Assembly: GCF_008362905.1 (NCBI RefSeq)
Contig: NZ_VFJB01000001.1
Span: forward strand, 186,001 to 250,000
Reading direction: 5' to 3'
Origin: Deferribacter autotrophicus
GTDB lineage: Bacteria > Chrysiogenota > Deferribacteres > Deferribacterales > Deferribacteraceae
DNA length: 64,000 nucleotides
Within the stretch, counting starts at the first letter, position 1. The number at the start of each line of letters is the position of its first letter. A program made the position numbers and the translations under genes. A model generated the notes under the pieces. That model ran no database searches and was not told where the DNA came from. It saw only the letters and a list, made by a program, of their open reading frames with translations. Below are positions 1-9,126 of this stretch, piece after piece.

Positions 1-869
1 TCTGCAGTTTTAACCTCAACCTTATTATGAAGATATTTATTAAAAATGAATAAAAACAAAGATATTCCTGTTAAAATTATTAAAATAATTATGAAGATAG
101 AGTAATTATAATTCTCAACATAGTTATTCAAAAGGAAATTTAATCTTTTATAATAATAAGAATCTCTATTCTCAATTAAATTTTTTAACTCATTGTTTAT
201 TTTTGATATTATATTACCATCAAAATTTCTATTAAATGCAAAAACAATTTTGACTGGATTAAATATCAGATTTGTTTTATATAATTTTACATCTTTCATT
301 TGTAACAAATATAGTCTACTTACTAAACCTGCATCACCTTCCCTTTTGATTAATCCGCTAATCACTTGGTCGTAATCTTCTTCTACAATAATATTAGATT
401 TTATATTAAAACTCTTTAAATTACTTTTTAATCCTTGTAACCCTTCAAAAAATATATCATTATTGACAACTAAAATTCTTTTCTCTTCAAGATCCAATAC
501 CGACTTAATACTTTTATCAACAGAAACTATCTGTCCCCAATTAGTCAACAGTGGAAAATCAGGTGAGCTAAATTTCATATATTTTAGACGCTCATCCGAA
601 TAACCGATAGGTAAAAAAATATCTATATTTCCTTTTACTAATTCTTCATAAAGACCGTTCCAATTACCTGTTACAATTTCATATTTTATATTTTCTTTTT
701 CAGCAATATATTTAAAAATATCTACGACAAATCCACTAACCTTATCATGTTCCACATATGATAGTGGTGGGTTGTGCCAAATACCAACTTTAAAAGTTTT
801 AGCATAATTAAAATCAGGGTAGAAAAGAATAAAAAGAAAAGCAAAGAATAACATAAACCTCGATAACAT
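1..869 (-). CDS. Membrane sensor with periplasmic family 3 solute-binding domain (3' end off the window)
   Basis: This minus-strand reading frame is open from an ATG at 869 to the left edge, giving 289 residues of an unfinished protein. Residues 1-22 form a signal peptide or N-terminal anchor. Residues about 24-250 look like a family 3 extracellular solute-binding domain: it opens with a KVGIWHNPPLSYVE-type strand and contains DIFLPIGYSDER. A hydrophobic segment at about 255-276 is followed by a basic cytoplasmic stretch where the window ends. The family usually continues into a histidine kinase or GGDEF output domain, which cannot be seen here. Neither ATG (869 or 854) has a well-spaced ribosome site, so the start is uncertain. 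Confidence 0.75.
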   Translation of the reverse strand, partial: MLSRFMLFFAFLFILFYPDFNYAKTFKVGIWHNPPLSYVEHDKVSGFVVDIFKYIAEKENIKYEIVTGNWNGLYEELVKGNIDIFLPIGYSDERLKYMKFSSPDFPLLTNWGQIVSVDKSIKSVLDLEEKRILVVNNDIFFEGLQGLKSNLKSFNIKSNIIVEEDYDQVISGLIKREGDAGLVSRLYLLQMKDVKLYKTNLIFNPVKIVFAFNRNFDGNIISKINNELKNLIENRDSYYYKRLNFLLNNYVENYNYSIFIIILIILTGISLFLFIFNKYLHNKVEVKTA

Positions 870-987
870 AAGCAATTATAACATTTTTTAATTTTTTTAT
901 CAATATCAATTGACTTTAGTAAATTTTGTTTTATTTTGTCATTATCTTTTAGTCATATTTAGTCATATTAAAATTAAGGAGAGAGAT

Positions 988-1512
988 ATGTTAGAGTTAT
1001 TGAGAAAAAGAAGAAGTATCAGGCAATTTCAAGACAAAAAAATCGAATCTGAAAAAATCGAAATACTAAAAGAAGCAATTCTTCGCTCACCATCATCAAG
1101 AGGCCTTACCCCTTGGGAATTTATTTTTGTCGATGATAAAAATATTTTACAAAAGCTATCCACGGCAAAAACACATGGCTCTTCTTTCATTAAAAACGCA
1201 CCGCTAGCTGTAGTGGTCATTGCAGATACAAATAAGTCGGATGTTTGCATTGAAGATTGCTCAATAGCAGCAATTACGCTTCAGTACACTGCAGAATCTT
1301 TAGGGCTTGGCAGCTGCTGGGCACAAATTAGATTAAGGGAACATAATAAAGAAATGAGTGCGGAAGATTATGTGAAAAACATATTAAACATTCCCGAAAA
1401 TTATATGGTGGAATGTATCATTGGCATTGGTTATCCGGCTGAAACCAAAAAAGGTCATACAACTTCTGAACTGCACTTTAATAAAATTCATTGGAACTCC
1501 TATGGGAAGTAA
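988..1512 (+). CDS. Nitroreductase family FMN oxidoreductase
   Basis: A 174-residue member of the nitroreductase family: flavoenzymes that bind FMN as dimers and reduce nitro compounds or quinones with NAD(P)H. The N-terminal RRSIRQF motif (residues about 9-15) is the family's FMN-phosphate signature. It is followed by SPSSRGLTPW and, near the C-terminus, IIGIGYPAE. The ATG at 988 is preceded by AAGGAGAGAGAT, so this start is preferred to an in-frame one 78 bases upstream. The substrate cannot be assigned. A 9-bp repeat array begins directly after the stop codon. Confidence 0.85.
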   Translation: MLELLRKRRSIRQFQDKKIESEKIEILKEAILRSPSSRGLTPWEFIFVDDKNILQKLSTAKTHGSSFIKNAPLAVVVIADTNKSDVCIEDCSIAAITLQYTAESLGLGSCWAQIRLREHNKEMSAEDYVKNILNIPENYMVECIIGIGYPAETKKGHTTSELHFNKIHWNSYGK

Positions 1513-1631
1513 GGGTATTAGGGGTAGTAAAGGTATTAGAGGTATTAGAGGTTGTAGAGGTATTTAAGGGCGTAAGGGGAATAAGGGTTGTTGAAAAATA
1601 TACATATACAACTCCTAGTACCTTACTACCC
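1513..1631. repeat. Degenerate 9-bp tandem repeat array with inverted partner
   Basis: Positions 1513-1593 divide exactly into nine 9-base units close to RGGTATTAG (GGGTATTAG, GGGTAGTAA, AGGTATTAG twice, AGGTTGTAG and so on). After a 15-base gap, 1609-1631 carries C-rich sequence whose reverse complement begins GGGTAGTAA, identical to unit two. The whole can fold as a long imperfect hairpin. A second array of the same type lies at 44288-44433. Confidence 0.8.
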
Positions 1632-1667
1632 ATAACTATTTTATGAAATAAAAAAAAAGGGTAAAAA

Positions 1668-3353
1668 ATGATAAAAAATGAACTTTCTAAAGCGAAAAGC
1701 AAATATTTACTTCAGCATAAAGATAATCCAGTTGCATGGCAAACTTGGAATAATGAGACACTAGAGCTTGCCAAAAGATTGAATAAACCCCTTTTCATAA
1801 GTATCGGATACTCATCCTGTCACTGGTGCCACGTAATGGCTCACGAATCTTTTGAAGATAATGAAACTGCAAATATTTTAAATAAAAATTTTATCCCCAT
1901 AAAAATTGATAAAGAAGAATACCCTGAAATCGATAAAAAATACCAGTTTTATATTCAAATTACGAATAAACAAGGTGGATGGCCGCTATCCGTTTTTGCT
2001 ACCCCTGAAGGAGAACCTTTTTTTGCCGGTACATATTTTCCAAAAGAGGAAAAATACGGAATAATATCTTTTAAAAATTTATTAAATCAAATAATAAATA
2101 TCTTCCATAATCAGTCTGAACAAATTGATAAATCGATTAAGAAATATAACCAATTTATTTCAGACTTTTACAAAATAGATAGTTTTCCCCTTCACTCAAT
2201 AAACATTTCACAGCTTCACGAAAGAATCATATCCCTTTTAGATTTTAAAAAAGGGGGACTAAAAGGCAACAATAAATTCCCAAACATCCCCTATCTTCTA
2301 TATTTACTAGAAAGTGAAGATGAAAAACTACAGGACTATCTCTATCTCACTGGTAAAAAGCTAGCTCTTTCAGGATTATATGACCATATAAACGGTGGAT
2401 TTTTTAGATATTGTGTGGATGAAAACTGGAGTTATCCACATTTTGAAAAGATGCTTTATGACAATGCACTCAACTCACTGTTTCTAATAAAGCTTTATGA
2501 AAAAACAAAAGAGCCGTTATTTTACCACATTGCAAGAAAAACTCTTGACTTCATTTTAGAAGAGTTCAATACCGAAAACGGTCTTATAGCATCGATGAAT
2601 GCAGATAGCCTAAATGAAGAAGGGAAATTTCAAGAAGGCTATTTTTATCATTTACCTGAAGAGCAATTATCTATCTTGCCTCAAAACTTACAAAACTTTA
2701 TAATAAATAACAATGGGTTCACATACTTGAAAGATAACGTTGATTATGAAACATATAAAAAACTTGATATTTACTTTGAAAAAATATCAGAAAACCATAC
2801 CAAAGAAAAACCTGAAAAAGACAATAAAATAATCTGTAGCTGGAATATGCTTTTTGTGGATGCACTACTGACATTTGCAGAAATTACTAATGATGATTAC
2901 TATTTCAACCATGCAATCTCACTTTTTAACAAGTTGAAAACCTTTCAAATATCAAAATCTCGTATTTACAGAATCAACTATCACAGTGAAATATTTAAAC
3001 ATGAAACCCTTGAAGATTACTCATTTACCATTATGGCACTCATTCATTTTTTTGAAATGACAAAAGAAAAGGAGTTTTTATCTCTAGCCAACTCAATAAC
3101 TAAGACAACATTTGAAAAGTTTTACAATGAAAACTACCTTTTTCTCGACATAAACAAAAGTATCTTAGATACCTTTGATGATGCAATCTATTCCCCTGTT
3201 GGAATTATGGGGTTAAATCTGCATAAATTAACCAATTATATCAGTAACGATAACTTTAATACTATAAAATCATTTCTTATTGATAGAGGAATAAAATATT
3301 CAACAGGTCATCCTACAATATTAAGATTAATAAGGAGGGTTGTTGATGATTGA
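1668..3353 (+). CDS. Thioredoxin-domain protein, DUF255/YyaL family
   Basis: A 561-residue protein of the YyaL/SPATA20 type. The N-terminal DUF255 domain has a thioredoxin fold with the redox motif CHWC (C51 and C54), then KIDKEEYPEIDKKYQ and GGWPLSVF. The remainder resembles the alpha/alpha-barrel of N-acylglucosamine 2-epimerase-like proteins. The family is often about 650-700 residues, so this is a short member, but no break is visible. Its biochemical role is unsettled; a redox or sugar-processing role is only inferred. The downstream DUF1858 gene starts inside its last codons, so the two are probably cotranscribed. Confidence 0.85.
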   Translation: MIKNELSKAKSKYLLQHKDNPVAWQTWNNETLELAKRLNKPLFISIGYSSCHWCHVMAHESFEDNETANILNKNFIPIKIDKEEYPEIDKKYQFYIQITNKQGGWPLSVFATPEGEPFFAGTYFPKEEKYGIISFKNLLNQIINIFHNQSEQIDKSIKKYNQFISDFYKIDSFPLHSINISQLHERIISLLDFKKGGLKGNNKFPNIPYLLYLLESEDEKLQDYLYLTGKKLALSGLYDHINGGFFRYCVDENWSYPHFEKMLYDNALNSLFLIKLYEKTKEPLFYHIARKTLDFILEEFNTENGLIASMNADSLNEEGKFQEGYFYHLPEEQLSILPQNLQNFIINNNGFTYLKDNVDYETYKKLDIYFEKISENHTKEKPEKDNKIICSWNMLFVDALLTFAEITNDDYYFNHAISLFNKLKTFQISKSRIYRINYHSEIFKHETLEDYSFTIMALIHFFEMTKEKEFLSLANSITKTTFEKFYNENYLFLDINKSILDTFDDAIYSPVGIMGLNLHKLTNYISNDNFNTIKSFLIDRGIKYSTGHPTILRLIRRVVDD

Positions 3354-3543
3354 CAAAAATACAACCATCGAAGAACTGGTAAACATAAAACCATCCAGCG
3401 TGGATTTTCTAAGAAAAAAGGGAATTGTATGTGTCAAGTGTGGCGAACCTATCTGGGGAACAGTTTTTGAGGTGTGTAAAGAAAAAGGCTTTAGTGATGA
3501 AGAAATAGAAAATATAATTAAAGAGTTAAATAACCTTCCTTAA
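3346..3543 (+). CDS. DUF1858 small redox-disulfide domain protein
   Basis: A 65-residue protein with a CVKCGEP motif (CxxC), matching the DUF1858 domain also found near hybrid-cluster proteins. AAGGAGG at 3332-3338 places the start at ATG 3346 rather than the TTG two codons earlier. The gene overlaps the end of the DUF255 gene by 8 bases, suggesting translational coupling and perhaps a shared redox function. Its 3' end overlaps convergent bioD by about 26 bases. A second DUF1858 gene is at 43982-44185. Confidence 0.75.
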   Translation: MIDKNTTIEELVNIKPSSVDFLRKKGIVCVKCGEPIWGTVFEVCKEKGFSDEEIENIIKELNNLP

Positions 3544-4135
3544 TCAACTTTAAATCATTATCAAAAATAATATATATCCTTTCACCAGTAAAATGATTAA
3601 TTAATTCTGTATTTTTTTGCTCATCGGTTTGACTAAAATACCTGTTCATTGCAAAACAGTATTCAATTCCTTCATTTCTGAACAGATAATCTACAAGTAG
3701 GGCATCATTTATACAACCAAGTTTATCAGGCAATACAACTATATTAAAATCAACTTTCAAAATTTTACATAAATGATAATTCAAAATTTTTTTATCAATG
3801 GGAGAACAAACCCCACCTGCAGTTTCAATTAATAAAAAATCGCAGTCATCAATTCTCTTCAGGTGCTCCACCACTCTTTCAATAGGAAATCTCTCAAATA
3901 GAGCAGCTGACGCTACAGGTTTCTCTCCCCTGATTATTGAAAATGCTTCATTATCTTTAAGATGCGCAAATTCCTTAATAAATTTTGCATCATCATCTTT
4001 TGGATATCCTGTTTGAACTGGCTTTACATATTTCACATTATACCCTTTTCTTTTTAAGTATTTACACAAAATTGCAGAAAAAAACGTTTTACCCACCTCA
4101 GTATTGGTACCTAATATCATTATTTTTTTACTCAC
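3518..4135 (-). CDS. bioD: Dethiobiotin synthetase
   Basis: ATP-dependent enzyme that closes the ureido ring of 7,8-diaminopelargonate with CO2 to give dethiobiotin. The Walker A motif GTNTEVGKT lies at residues 9-17, followed by KYVKPVQTG and IETAGGVCSPI, all typical of BioD. The GTG start at 4135 is chosen because GGAGGTACTT lies just upstream, inside the last codons of bioA; the longer upstream frame lies within bioA. At 205 residues it is slightly shorter than usual. It is downstream of bioA, overlaps it by 8 bases, and is clearly in the same operon. Confidence 0.93.
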   Translation of the reverse strand: MSKKIMILGTNTEVGKTFFSAILCKYLKRKGYNVKYVKPVQTGYPKDDDAKFIKEFAHLKDNEAFSIIRGEKPVASAALFERFPIERVVEHLKRIDDCDFLLIETAGGVCSPIDKKILNYHLCKILKVDFNIVVLPDKLGCINDALLVDYLFRNEGIEYCFAMNRYFSQTDEQKNTELINHFTGERIYIIFDNDLKLIKEGYLTL

Positions 4136-5453
4136 CAAGTACCTCCACAGTAGCACTAATTGCAATATCCACAAGTCTATCTATTTCATCAAACTCAATC
4201 ACATAGGGAGGCATAAAGTAAATAATATCACCCAAATTTCTAAGAAGAGCACCTTTTTCAATGGCTTTTCTATAAATTTGAAATCCAATCCTCTTTTTCC
4301 AATCAAATGGCTCCTTATTTCCCCTATTTTTCACAAGCTCTACAGCTGTAATGAACCCTTTAGATCTTACCTCACCACAAAATCTGTAATCAGCAAAAAC
4401 CTCCATAACCCTTTCTCTCAAATAATCCCCTTTTGCTTTATTCTTTTCCAAAACATTCTCCTCTTCAAACATTTTTAAGACCTCCACTGCCACAGCACAT
4501 GCAAGAGGATTACCTGTATAACTATGAGAATGCAAAAATGCCTTTAAAGAAGTGTAATCATCATAATATGCATCATATACTTCCTCAGTTGTTAATACCA
4601 CTGAAAGCGGCAAATACCCACCTGTAAGCCCCTTTGAAAGTGACATAAAATCTGGAGTAATATCTGCATGCTCACAAGCAAACATTTTACCAGTTCTTCC
4701 AAAACCAACCGCTATTTCATCAGCAATAAGATGAATTCCAAGCTCCTTTGTTAAGCTTCTTAGTTTTTTCAAATATTTTGGCGAATAAATTTTAAAACCT
4801 CCAGCACACTGCACAATTGGCTCAATTAAAACTGCACATACCTCGTTTTTATGCCGCAATAGGGCTTGTTCCATAAACTCAAAACATTCTGCATCACAAC
4901 TATCTCTATCTTTTCCATAAGGACATCTAAAGCAATCAGGCCCTTTAACCCTGATATTATTAATCATAATTTCCTTGTACATATCACTGTACAGTTCTTC
5001 TCCACATACAGATAGAGCACCCAGTGTTTCTCCATGATATCCACTATCTAAATAAACAAACCTGTTCCTCAGCTCACCCTTATTTTTAAAATAACCAAAA
5101 CTCATTTTCATTGCCACTTCCACAGCACTTGAGCCATTATCAGCAAAAAAAACTTTTGAAAGAGGTTTGGGAGCAATTTTAAGTAACCTATCAGTTAATT
5201 CTAAGGCAGGTTCATGGACAAAGTTTGCAAATATAACATGCTCCAATTTTTCAACTTGCTGTTTTAAAGCATTATTCAACCTTTCATTGGAGTGCCCAAA
5301 TAAATTTACCCACCACGAAGATATAGCATCAATATATTTTTTTCCTTTATCATCATAAAGATATATTCCTTTACCTCTAACAATTTTTATAAGAGGGTAC
5401 TTCTCATGATCTTTCATCTGCGTACATGGATGCCAAATTGAATATCCTTTCAT
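4128..5453 (-). CDS. bioA: Adenosylmethionine-8-amino-7-oxononanoate aminotransferase
   Basis: Class III PLP aminotransferase that makes 7,8-diaminopelargonate with S-adenosylmethionine as amino donor. The N-terminal IWHPCTQM motif, ISSWWVN, the DEIAVGFGRTGK segment and the PLP-lysine motif SLSKGLTGGY are all present. GGAGGTAAAG directly before the ATG at 5453 decides the start; an in-frame GTG at 5465 overlaps that ribosome site. The gene is divergent from bioB. The 9-bp target duplication of the small element at 5466-5604 includes part of this ribosome site. Confidence 0.95.
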   Translation of the reverse strand: MKGYSIWHPCTQMKDHEKYPLIKIVRGKGIYLYDDKGKKYIDAISSWWVNLFGHSNERLNNALKQQVEKLEHVIFANFVHEPALELTDRLLKIAPKPLSKVFFADNGSSAVEVAMKMSFGYFKNKGELRNRFVYLDSGYHGETLGALSVCGEELYSDMYKEIMINNIRVKGPDCFRCPYGKDRDSCDAECFEFMEQALLRHKNEVCAVLIEPIVQCAGGFKIYSPKYLKKLRSLTKELGIHLIADEIAVGFGRTGKMFACEHADITPDFMSLSKGLTGGYLPLSVVLTTEEVYDAYYDDYTSLKAFLHSHSYTGNPLACAVAVEVLKMFEEENVLEKNKAKGDYLRERVMEVFADYRFCGEVRSKGFITAVELVKNRGNKEPFDWKKRIGFQIYRKAIEKGALLRNLGDIIYFMPPYVIEFDEIDRLVDIAISATVEVLGE

Positions 5454-5456
5454 CTT

Positions 5457-5613
5457 TACCTCCACAATGCTGGCGTCACCCCATTTTTTGCAAATCGGGC
5501 ATCATATTTAAAAAGAAAAAAGTATTTTCTTTTACATAAACTTTATAATATACTGACATATAAACCTACCCATTCAACTCCTCAAAAAAATGGGAAGATG
5601 CCAGTACCTCCAC
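5457..5613. mobile_element. Short MITE-1 element (copy C) between bioA and bioB
   Basis: About 139 bp (5466-5604) with ends CTGGCGTCACCCCATTTTTT on the left and, read inverted from the right, CTGGCATCTTCCCATTTTTT. It is flanked by the direct repeat TACCTCCAC at 5457-5465 and 5605-5613. On the left, four bases (AATG) separate the repeat from the CTGG end. The interior is AT-rich and lacks the structured core of copies A (37727-37961) and B (62538-62777). It occupies most of the divergent bio promoter region. Confidence 0.75.
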
Positions 5614-5680
5614 AAAGATATTGAAAATTATCATACTTTGTTTTAAAATTCAACAATATGCAAATCTAATTGGAGATATT

Positions 5681-6640
5681 ATGATTGAAAAAATTATTAA
5701 AAAATCCAAAGAGTTACAAACTTTAAATAACGATGAAATAGAATTTATCATTAGATGCGATAATATCAAAGAAATTTGTGAAGCAGCAGACGAAGTAAAA
5801 AAACATTTTTTCGACAACAAAGTTCAGTTCTGCTCAATAATAAACGCTAAAAGCGGTCGATGCTCTGAAGACTGTAAATTCTGTGCACAATCTGCTCATT
5901 ATAACACTGAGTCACCCGTTTATGAATTTATAGATTTGGATAATATAGAAAAAAGGGTAAAAGAATATAAACAATATGGAATAAAAAGATTTTCCATAGT
6001 TACTAGTGGTAAATCTTTATCCAGGAAGGATATCGATAAACTTGTGGAAGGAGTTAAAATAGTTAGAGAAAATGGCCTCCTTGCCGATGTATCTGTAGGC
6101 ATTCTAGATAAAGACACATTGATTAAATTGAAGAATGCTGGATTATCAGGTTTTCACCACAACCTTGAAACATCAAGAAGTTATTTTAAAAATGTATGCA
6201 CCACTCATGATTATGAAGAGGATGTATTGTGTGTAAAAAATGCCGTAGAGCTTGGCTTTTTTGTATGCTCAGGAGGGATATTTGGAATCGGTGAAAATTG
6301 GTATCACAGAGTTGAACTTGCTTTAACATTAAAAGAGTTAAATGTTGATTCCATCCCATTAAATTTTTTAAATCCGATAAAAGGAACACCTTATGAGCAT
6401 TTATCTCCTTTAAGCGAAGATGAAGCATTAAAGATTATAGCTCTTTACAGATTTTTACTCCCCAATAAGCAGATAAGAGTATGTGGTGGAAGAAATATTG
6501 TCTTTACAAAAACCACAAAACATAAAATTTTGGAAAGCGGTGCCTTTGGTATAATGGTAGGTGACTACCTTACAGTATCAGGATTTGATATCCCCTCAGA
6601 TCTAGAAGACATAAAAAAATTGAATTTAAAACTAGTATGA
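5681..6640 (+). CDS. bioB: Biotin synthase
   Basis: Radical SAM enzyme that inserts sulfur into dethiobiotin, using a [4Fe-4S] cluster for SAM cleavage and an auxiliary cluster as sulfur source. The cluster motif CSEDCKFC has cysteines at residues 61, 65 and 68; HHNLETSRSYF and NFLNPIKGTP are also typical. GGAG at 5672-5675 supports the ATG at 5681, giving 319 residues; longer upstream in-frame starts lack a site. It overlaps bioF by four bases (ATGA), so it leads a translationally coupled operon bioB-bioF-esterase-bioC. Confidence 0.96.
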   Translation: MIEKIIKKSKELQTLNNDEIEFIIRCDNIKEICEAADEVKKHFFDNKVQFCSIINAKSGRCSEDCKFCAQSAHYNTESPVYEFIDLDNIEKRVKEYKQYGIKRFSIVTSGKSLSRKDIDKLVEGVKIVRENGLLADVSVGILDKDTLIKLKNAGLSGFHHNLETSRSYFKNVCTTHDYEEDVLCVKNAVELGFFVCSGGIFGIGENWYHRVELALTLKELNVDSIPLNFLNPIKGTPYEHLSPLSEDEALKIIALYRFLLPNKQIRVCGGRNIVFTKTTKHKILESGAFGIMVGDYLTVSGFDIPSDLEDIKKLNLKLV

Positions 6641-7803
6641 TAAATTACGAAAATTTATTTGCCCAAAAAATTCAAGAAATCAAAAAAGCAAACCTTTTCA
6701 GAACTATACCTGAGATAACAGCTGGTGCTGAAAAATATATTACTATAGAAGGGAAAAAATGCCTTAACCTTGCATCAAACAATTATCTTGGTCTATCTCT
6801 CAACGAAAAATTAAAAACAGAAAGTATAAAAGCCATTAATAAGTACGGATGCTCATCGTCTGCTTCAAGAATCGTTACTGGCAACTATTCTCTTTACACC
6901 ATACTCGAAGAAGAAATTGCAAAATTTAAAGGATATGAAAAAGGATTAATTTTGGGTAGCGGCTATGTAGCAAACCTCTCTATTATTTCTGCCATTTGTG
7001 ATAATAAGTGGATTGTCTTTTCAGATAGATTGAACCATGCAAGCATCATCGATGGTATAAAATTATCAGGGGCAAAACACGTTAGATACAAACACAACGA
7101 CATGGATCATTTGAGATATTCTTTAAAAAAATATGATAAAGATGTAAAAAAATTAATTGTTACTGATACTGTATTCAGTATGGATGGAGATACTGCCAAT
7201 CTAATAGAAATTGTTAAGCTTGCAAAAGATTATCAAGCAATTGTGATGGTTGATGAAGCTCATGCAACGGGTATTTTTGGAAAAGGTAGAGGCTTAGTCC
7301 ATGAACTTGGAATGGAAAAAGAGATAGATATAAACATGGGAACATTCAGTAAAGGGCTTGGTTCATTTGGAGCATATGTCTGTGCTTCAAAAACAATAAT
7401 CGAATATCTAATAAACAAATCAAGAGGATTTATATTTTCCACTAGTTTACCCCCTTCTGTAATAGGTGCTAATCTTGCAGCAATAGAACTGTTAAAAAAC
7501 AATTACTCTTTAGGTCTAAAGCTTATCAATATTTCGGAAATTGTCAGAAAATCTCTAGCTAGTTTAGGTTTCAACACCCTAAATTCTTCCACACAGATTA
7601 TACCTGTTATAATTGGTGACAGAAAAAAGCTTTTTATGGCTAAAGACTTTTTGATAAAAAAAGGGGTATTTGCGGCAGCTATCAGACCGCCTTCAGTGCC
7701 CATAAACACTGAAAGGCTCAGAATCTCTTTAAGAGCTGACCTCACAGATGATGAACTAAATTTGATAATCCAAGCATTTAAGGAGCTATCACAGTGTCTT
7801 TGA
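6637..7803 (+). CDS. bioF: 8-amino-7-oxononanoate synthase
   Basis: PLP enzyme of the alpha-oxoamine synthase family that condenses pimeloyl-ACP with alanine. Its 388 residues match the family length. SNNYLGLS near residue 48, DEAHATGIFG and the PLP-lysine segment GTFSKGLGSFG are visible, as is the C-terminal AAIRPPSVP motif. Its ATG overlaps the bioB stop (ATGA), and its own end overlaps the next gene by 10 bases. It is the second gene of the plus-strand biotin operon. Confidence 0.95.
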   Translation: MINYENLFAQKIQEIKKANLFRTIPEITAGAEKYITIEGKKCLNLASNNYLGLSLNEKLKTESIKAINKYGCSSSASRIVTGNYSLYTILEEEIAKFKGYEKGLILGSGYVANLSIISAICDNKWIVFSDRLNHASIIDGIKLSGAKHVRYKHNDMDHLRYSLKKYDKDVKKLIVTDTVFSMDGDTANLIEIVKLAKDYQAIVMVDEAHATGIFGKGRGLVHELGMEKEIDINMGTFSKGLGSFGAYVCASKTIIEYLINKSRGFIFSTSLPPSVIGANLAAIELLKNNYSLGLKLINISEIVRKSLASLGFNTLNSSTQIIPVIIGDRKKLFMAKDFLIKKGVFAAAIRPPSVPINTERLRISLRADLTDDELNLIIQAFKELSQCL

Positions 7804-8399
7804 TTTTTGTATCAGGATGGGCTGGATTTTCTTATCTTTATCCTAATTTTTCAAAATTTGGGATTTTCATCACCCCATTTTCCGTTGATTTCGATGAAGA
7901 AAAAACGGTTAATTTCCTGAAATCACAAGGTGGCGAAATCCTAATTGGCTGGTCAACCGGAGCACATATTATTTTAAAAGAATTAGAAACCATTTCAAAA
8001 AACTTTCAAAGTATAATTCTAATAGCTCCTTTCTTAGATTTTATATCTTTTACAAAGGAAAAAATCCTTGATATCATGATTGAAAATTTTAAATCAAATC
8101 CAGAAAAAGTAATAAAAAACTTTATAACAAAATGTGGTGCTAACTACCATTTTACAGAAAAATACAATACAGAACTTATGCTAACAGGCCTAGAATTTTT
8201 AAAAAAATCAAAAATTGGCCACATTCACAAAACAAATAACCTTTTTGTTATTCATGGAAAAAAGGATAAAATAGTCCCTTTTAAAGAAAGTTATAAAATA
8301 GTAAACAATCCAGTGATTATTGAAGGAATGAATCACTACATTGAGGAAAAAATACTAGAAAAGTATATCTATGAAATTACAGGTAAAAAGATTTTTTGA
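7794..8399 (+). CDS. Probable pimeloyl-ACP methyl ester esterase (BioG/BioH-like alpha/beta hydrolase)
   Basis: A 201-residue alpha/beta hydrolase with nucleophile motif GWSTG (Ser54), and likely Asp158 (HGKKD) and His181 (GMNH) completing the triad. It sits between bioF and bioC, overlapping both, exactly where the esterase that unmasks pimeloyl-ACP is expected. The opening FVSGWAGF resembles BioG/BioH-type enzymes. I infer hydrolysis of the methyl ester made by BioC. The GTG start at 7794 follows AAGGAG inside bioF. Assignment to BioG rather than BioH or another analog is unsettled, so no symbol is given. Confidence 0.78.
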   Translation: MSLIFVSGWAGFSYLYPNFSKFGIFITPFSVDFDEEKTVNFLKSQGGEILIGWSTGAHIILKELETISKNFQSIILIAPFLDFISFTKEKILDIMIENFKSNPEKVIKNFITKCGANYHFTEKYNTELMLTGLEFLKKSKIGHIHKTNNLFVIHGKKDKIVPFKESYKIVNNPVIIEGMNHYIEEKILEKYIYEITGKKIF

Positions 8400-9126
8400 C
8401 AATTCATTTAAAACTTATGATAACAATGCCAATATACAAAAAATTATAGCAAATCATCTTGCTGGGCATATAAGCAAAAATTATTATGAACAAGTTTTAG
8501 AGCTTGGGGTTGGAAGTGGTTTATTTACAAAACTTTTAATGGATAAAATTTCATTTAAAAAATATGTTGGAATTGACCTTTCTTACAACCTACTAACAAA
8601 AGCAAAAAGTAAATTTGATGAATTAAGCTTTATCAATGCCGATATTGATTATTTACCAGTAGATATTGCAAGGTTTGATATAATTACAGGCTCTTCAGTA
8701 TTACAGTGGCTGGAATTTCCTAAAAATACAATCAGCCTTTTGATTCAAAATGCTAAAAAGGGCACGGAGTTTTATTTTTCCATTTTTCTTGAAGGCACTT
8801 TCTCTGAAATGAAACACCTATACCACCTTACTGGCTTTGGTTCAGTGTTTAATTTAAAAGATGAGAATTTCTATAAAGACATTTTCTATAATTTTAATAA
8901 AAGTGAATGGATTTTTGAGAAACAGAATTATGTCCTCTACTATGATTCTGTACAAGAGTTTTTAAAGCAACACAAGAAAACTGGGGCAAGATACACAGAA
9001 AAAAAATCCTTTACATCTAAGCAATCTTACATTAATTTCTGCAGGCTTTATGAGGAACTATTTAAAAATGAAAATAACAAAATACCCGTAACTTACTCAA
9101 TTCTTTATATTCGGGGTGTTAAGTAA
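8371..9126 (+). CDS. bioC: Malonyl-ACP O-methyltransferase
   Basis: SAM-dependent methyltransferase that caps malonyl-ACP so that the fatty-acid pathway can build pimeloyl-ACP. Motif I VLELGVGSG lies at residues 42-50, followed by VGIDLS, and SSVLQWLE is the usual BioC signature. At 251 residues it has normal length. It overlaps the esterase gene by 29 bases, and its stop directly precedes the TTG start of pabB. With the upstream genes it gives a full pimelate-to-biotin route in this window. Confidence 0.9.
   Translation: MKLQVKRFFDNSFKTYDNNANIQKIIANHLAGHISKNYYEQVLELGVGSGLFTKLLMDKISFKKYVGIDLSYNLLTKAKSKFDELSFINADIDYLPVDIARFDIITGSSVLQWLEFPKNTISLLIQNAKKGTEFYFSIFLEGTFSEMKHLYHLTGFGSVFNLKDENFYKDIFYNFNKSEWIFEKQNYVLYYDSVQEFLKQHKKTGARYTEKKSFTSKQSYINFCRLYEELFKNENNKIPVTYSILYIRGVK

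Noticed and set aside
1478-1702. Minus-strand reading frame rich in Thr, Pro and Asn
   Set aside because: It is the 9-bp repeat array read in triplets (9 is a multiple of 3), with no ribosome site or family similarity.
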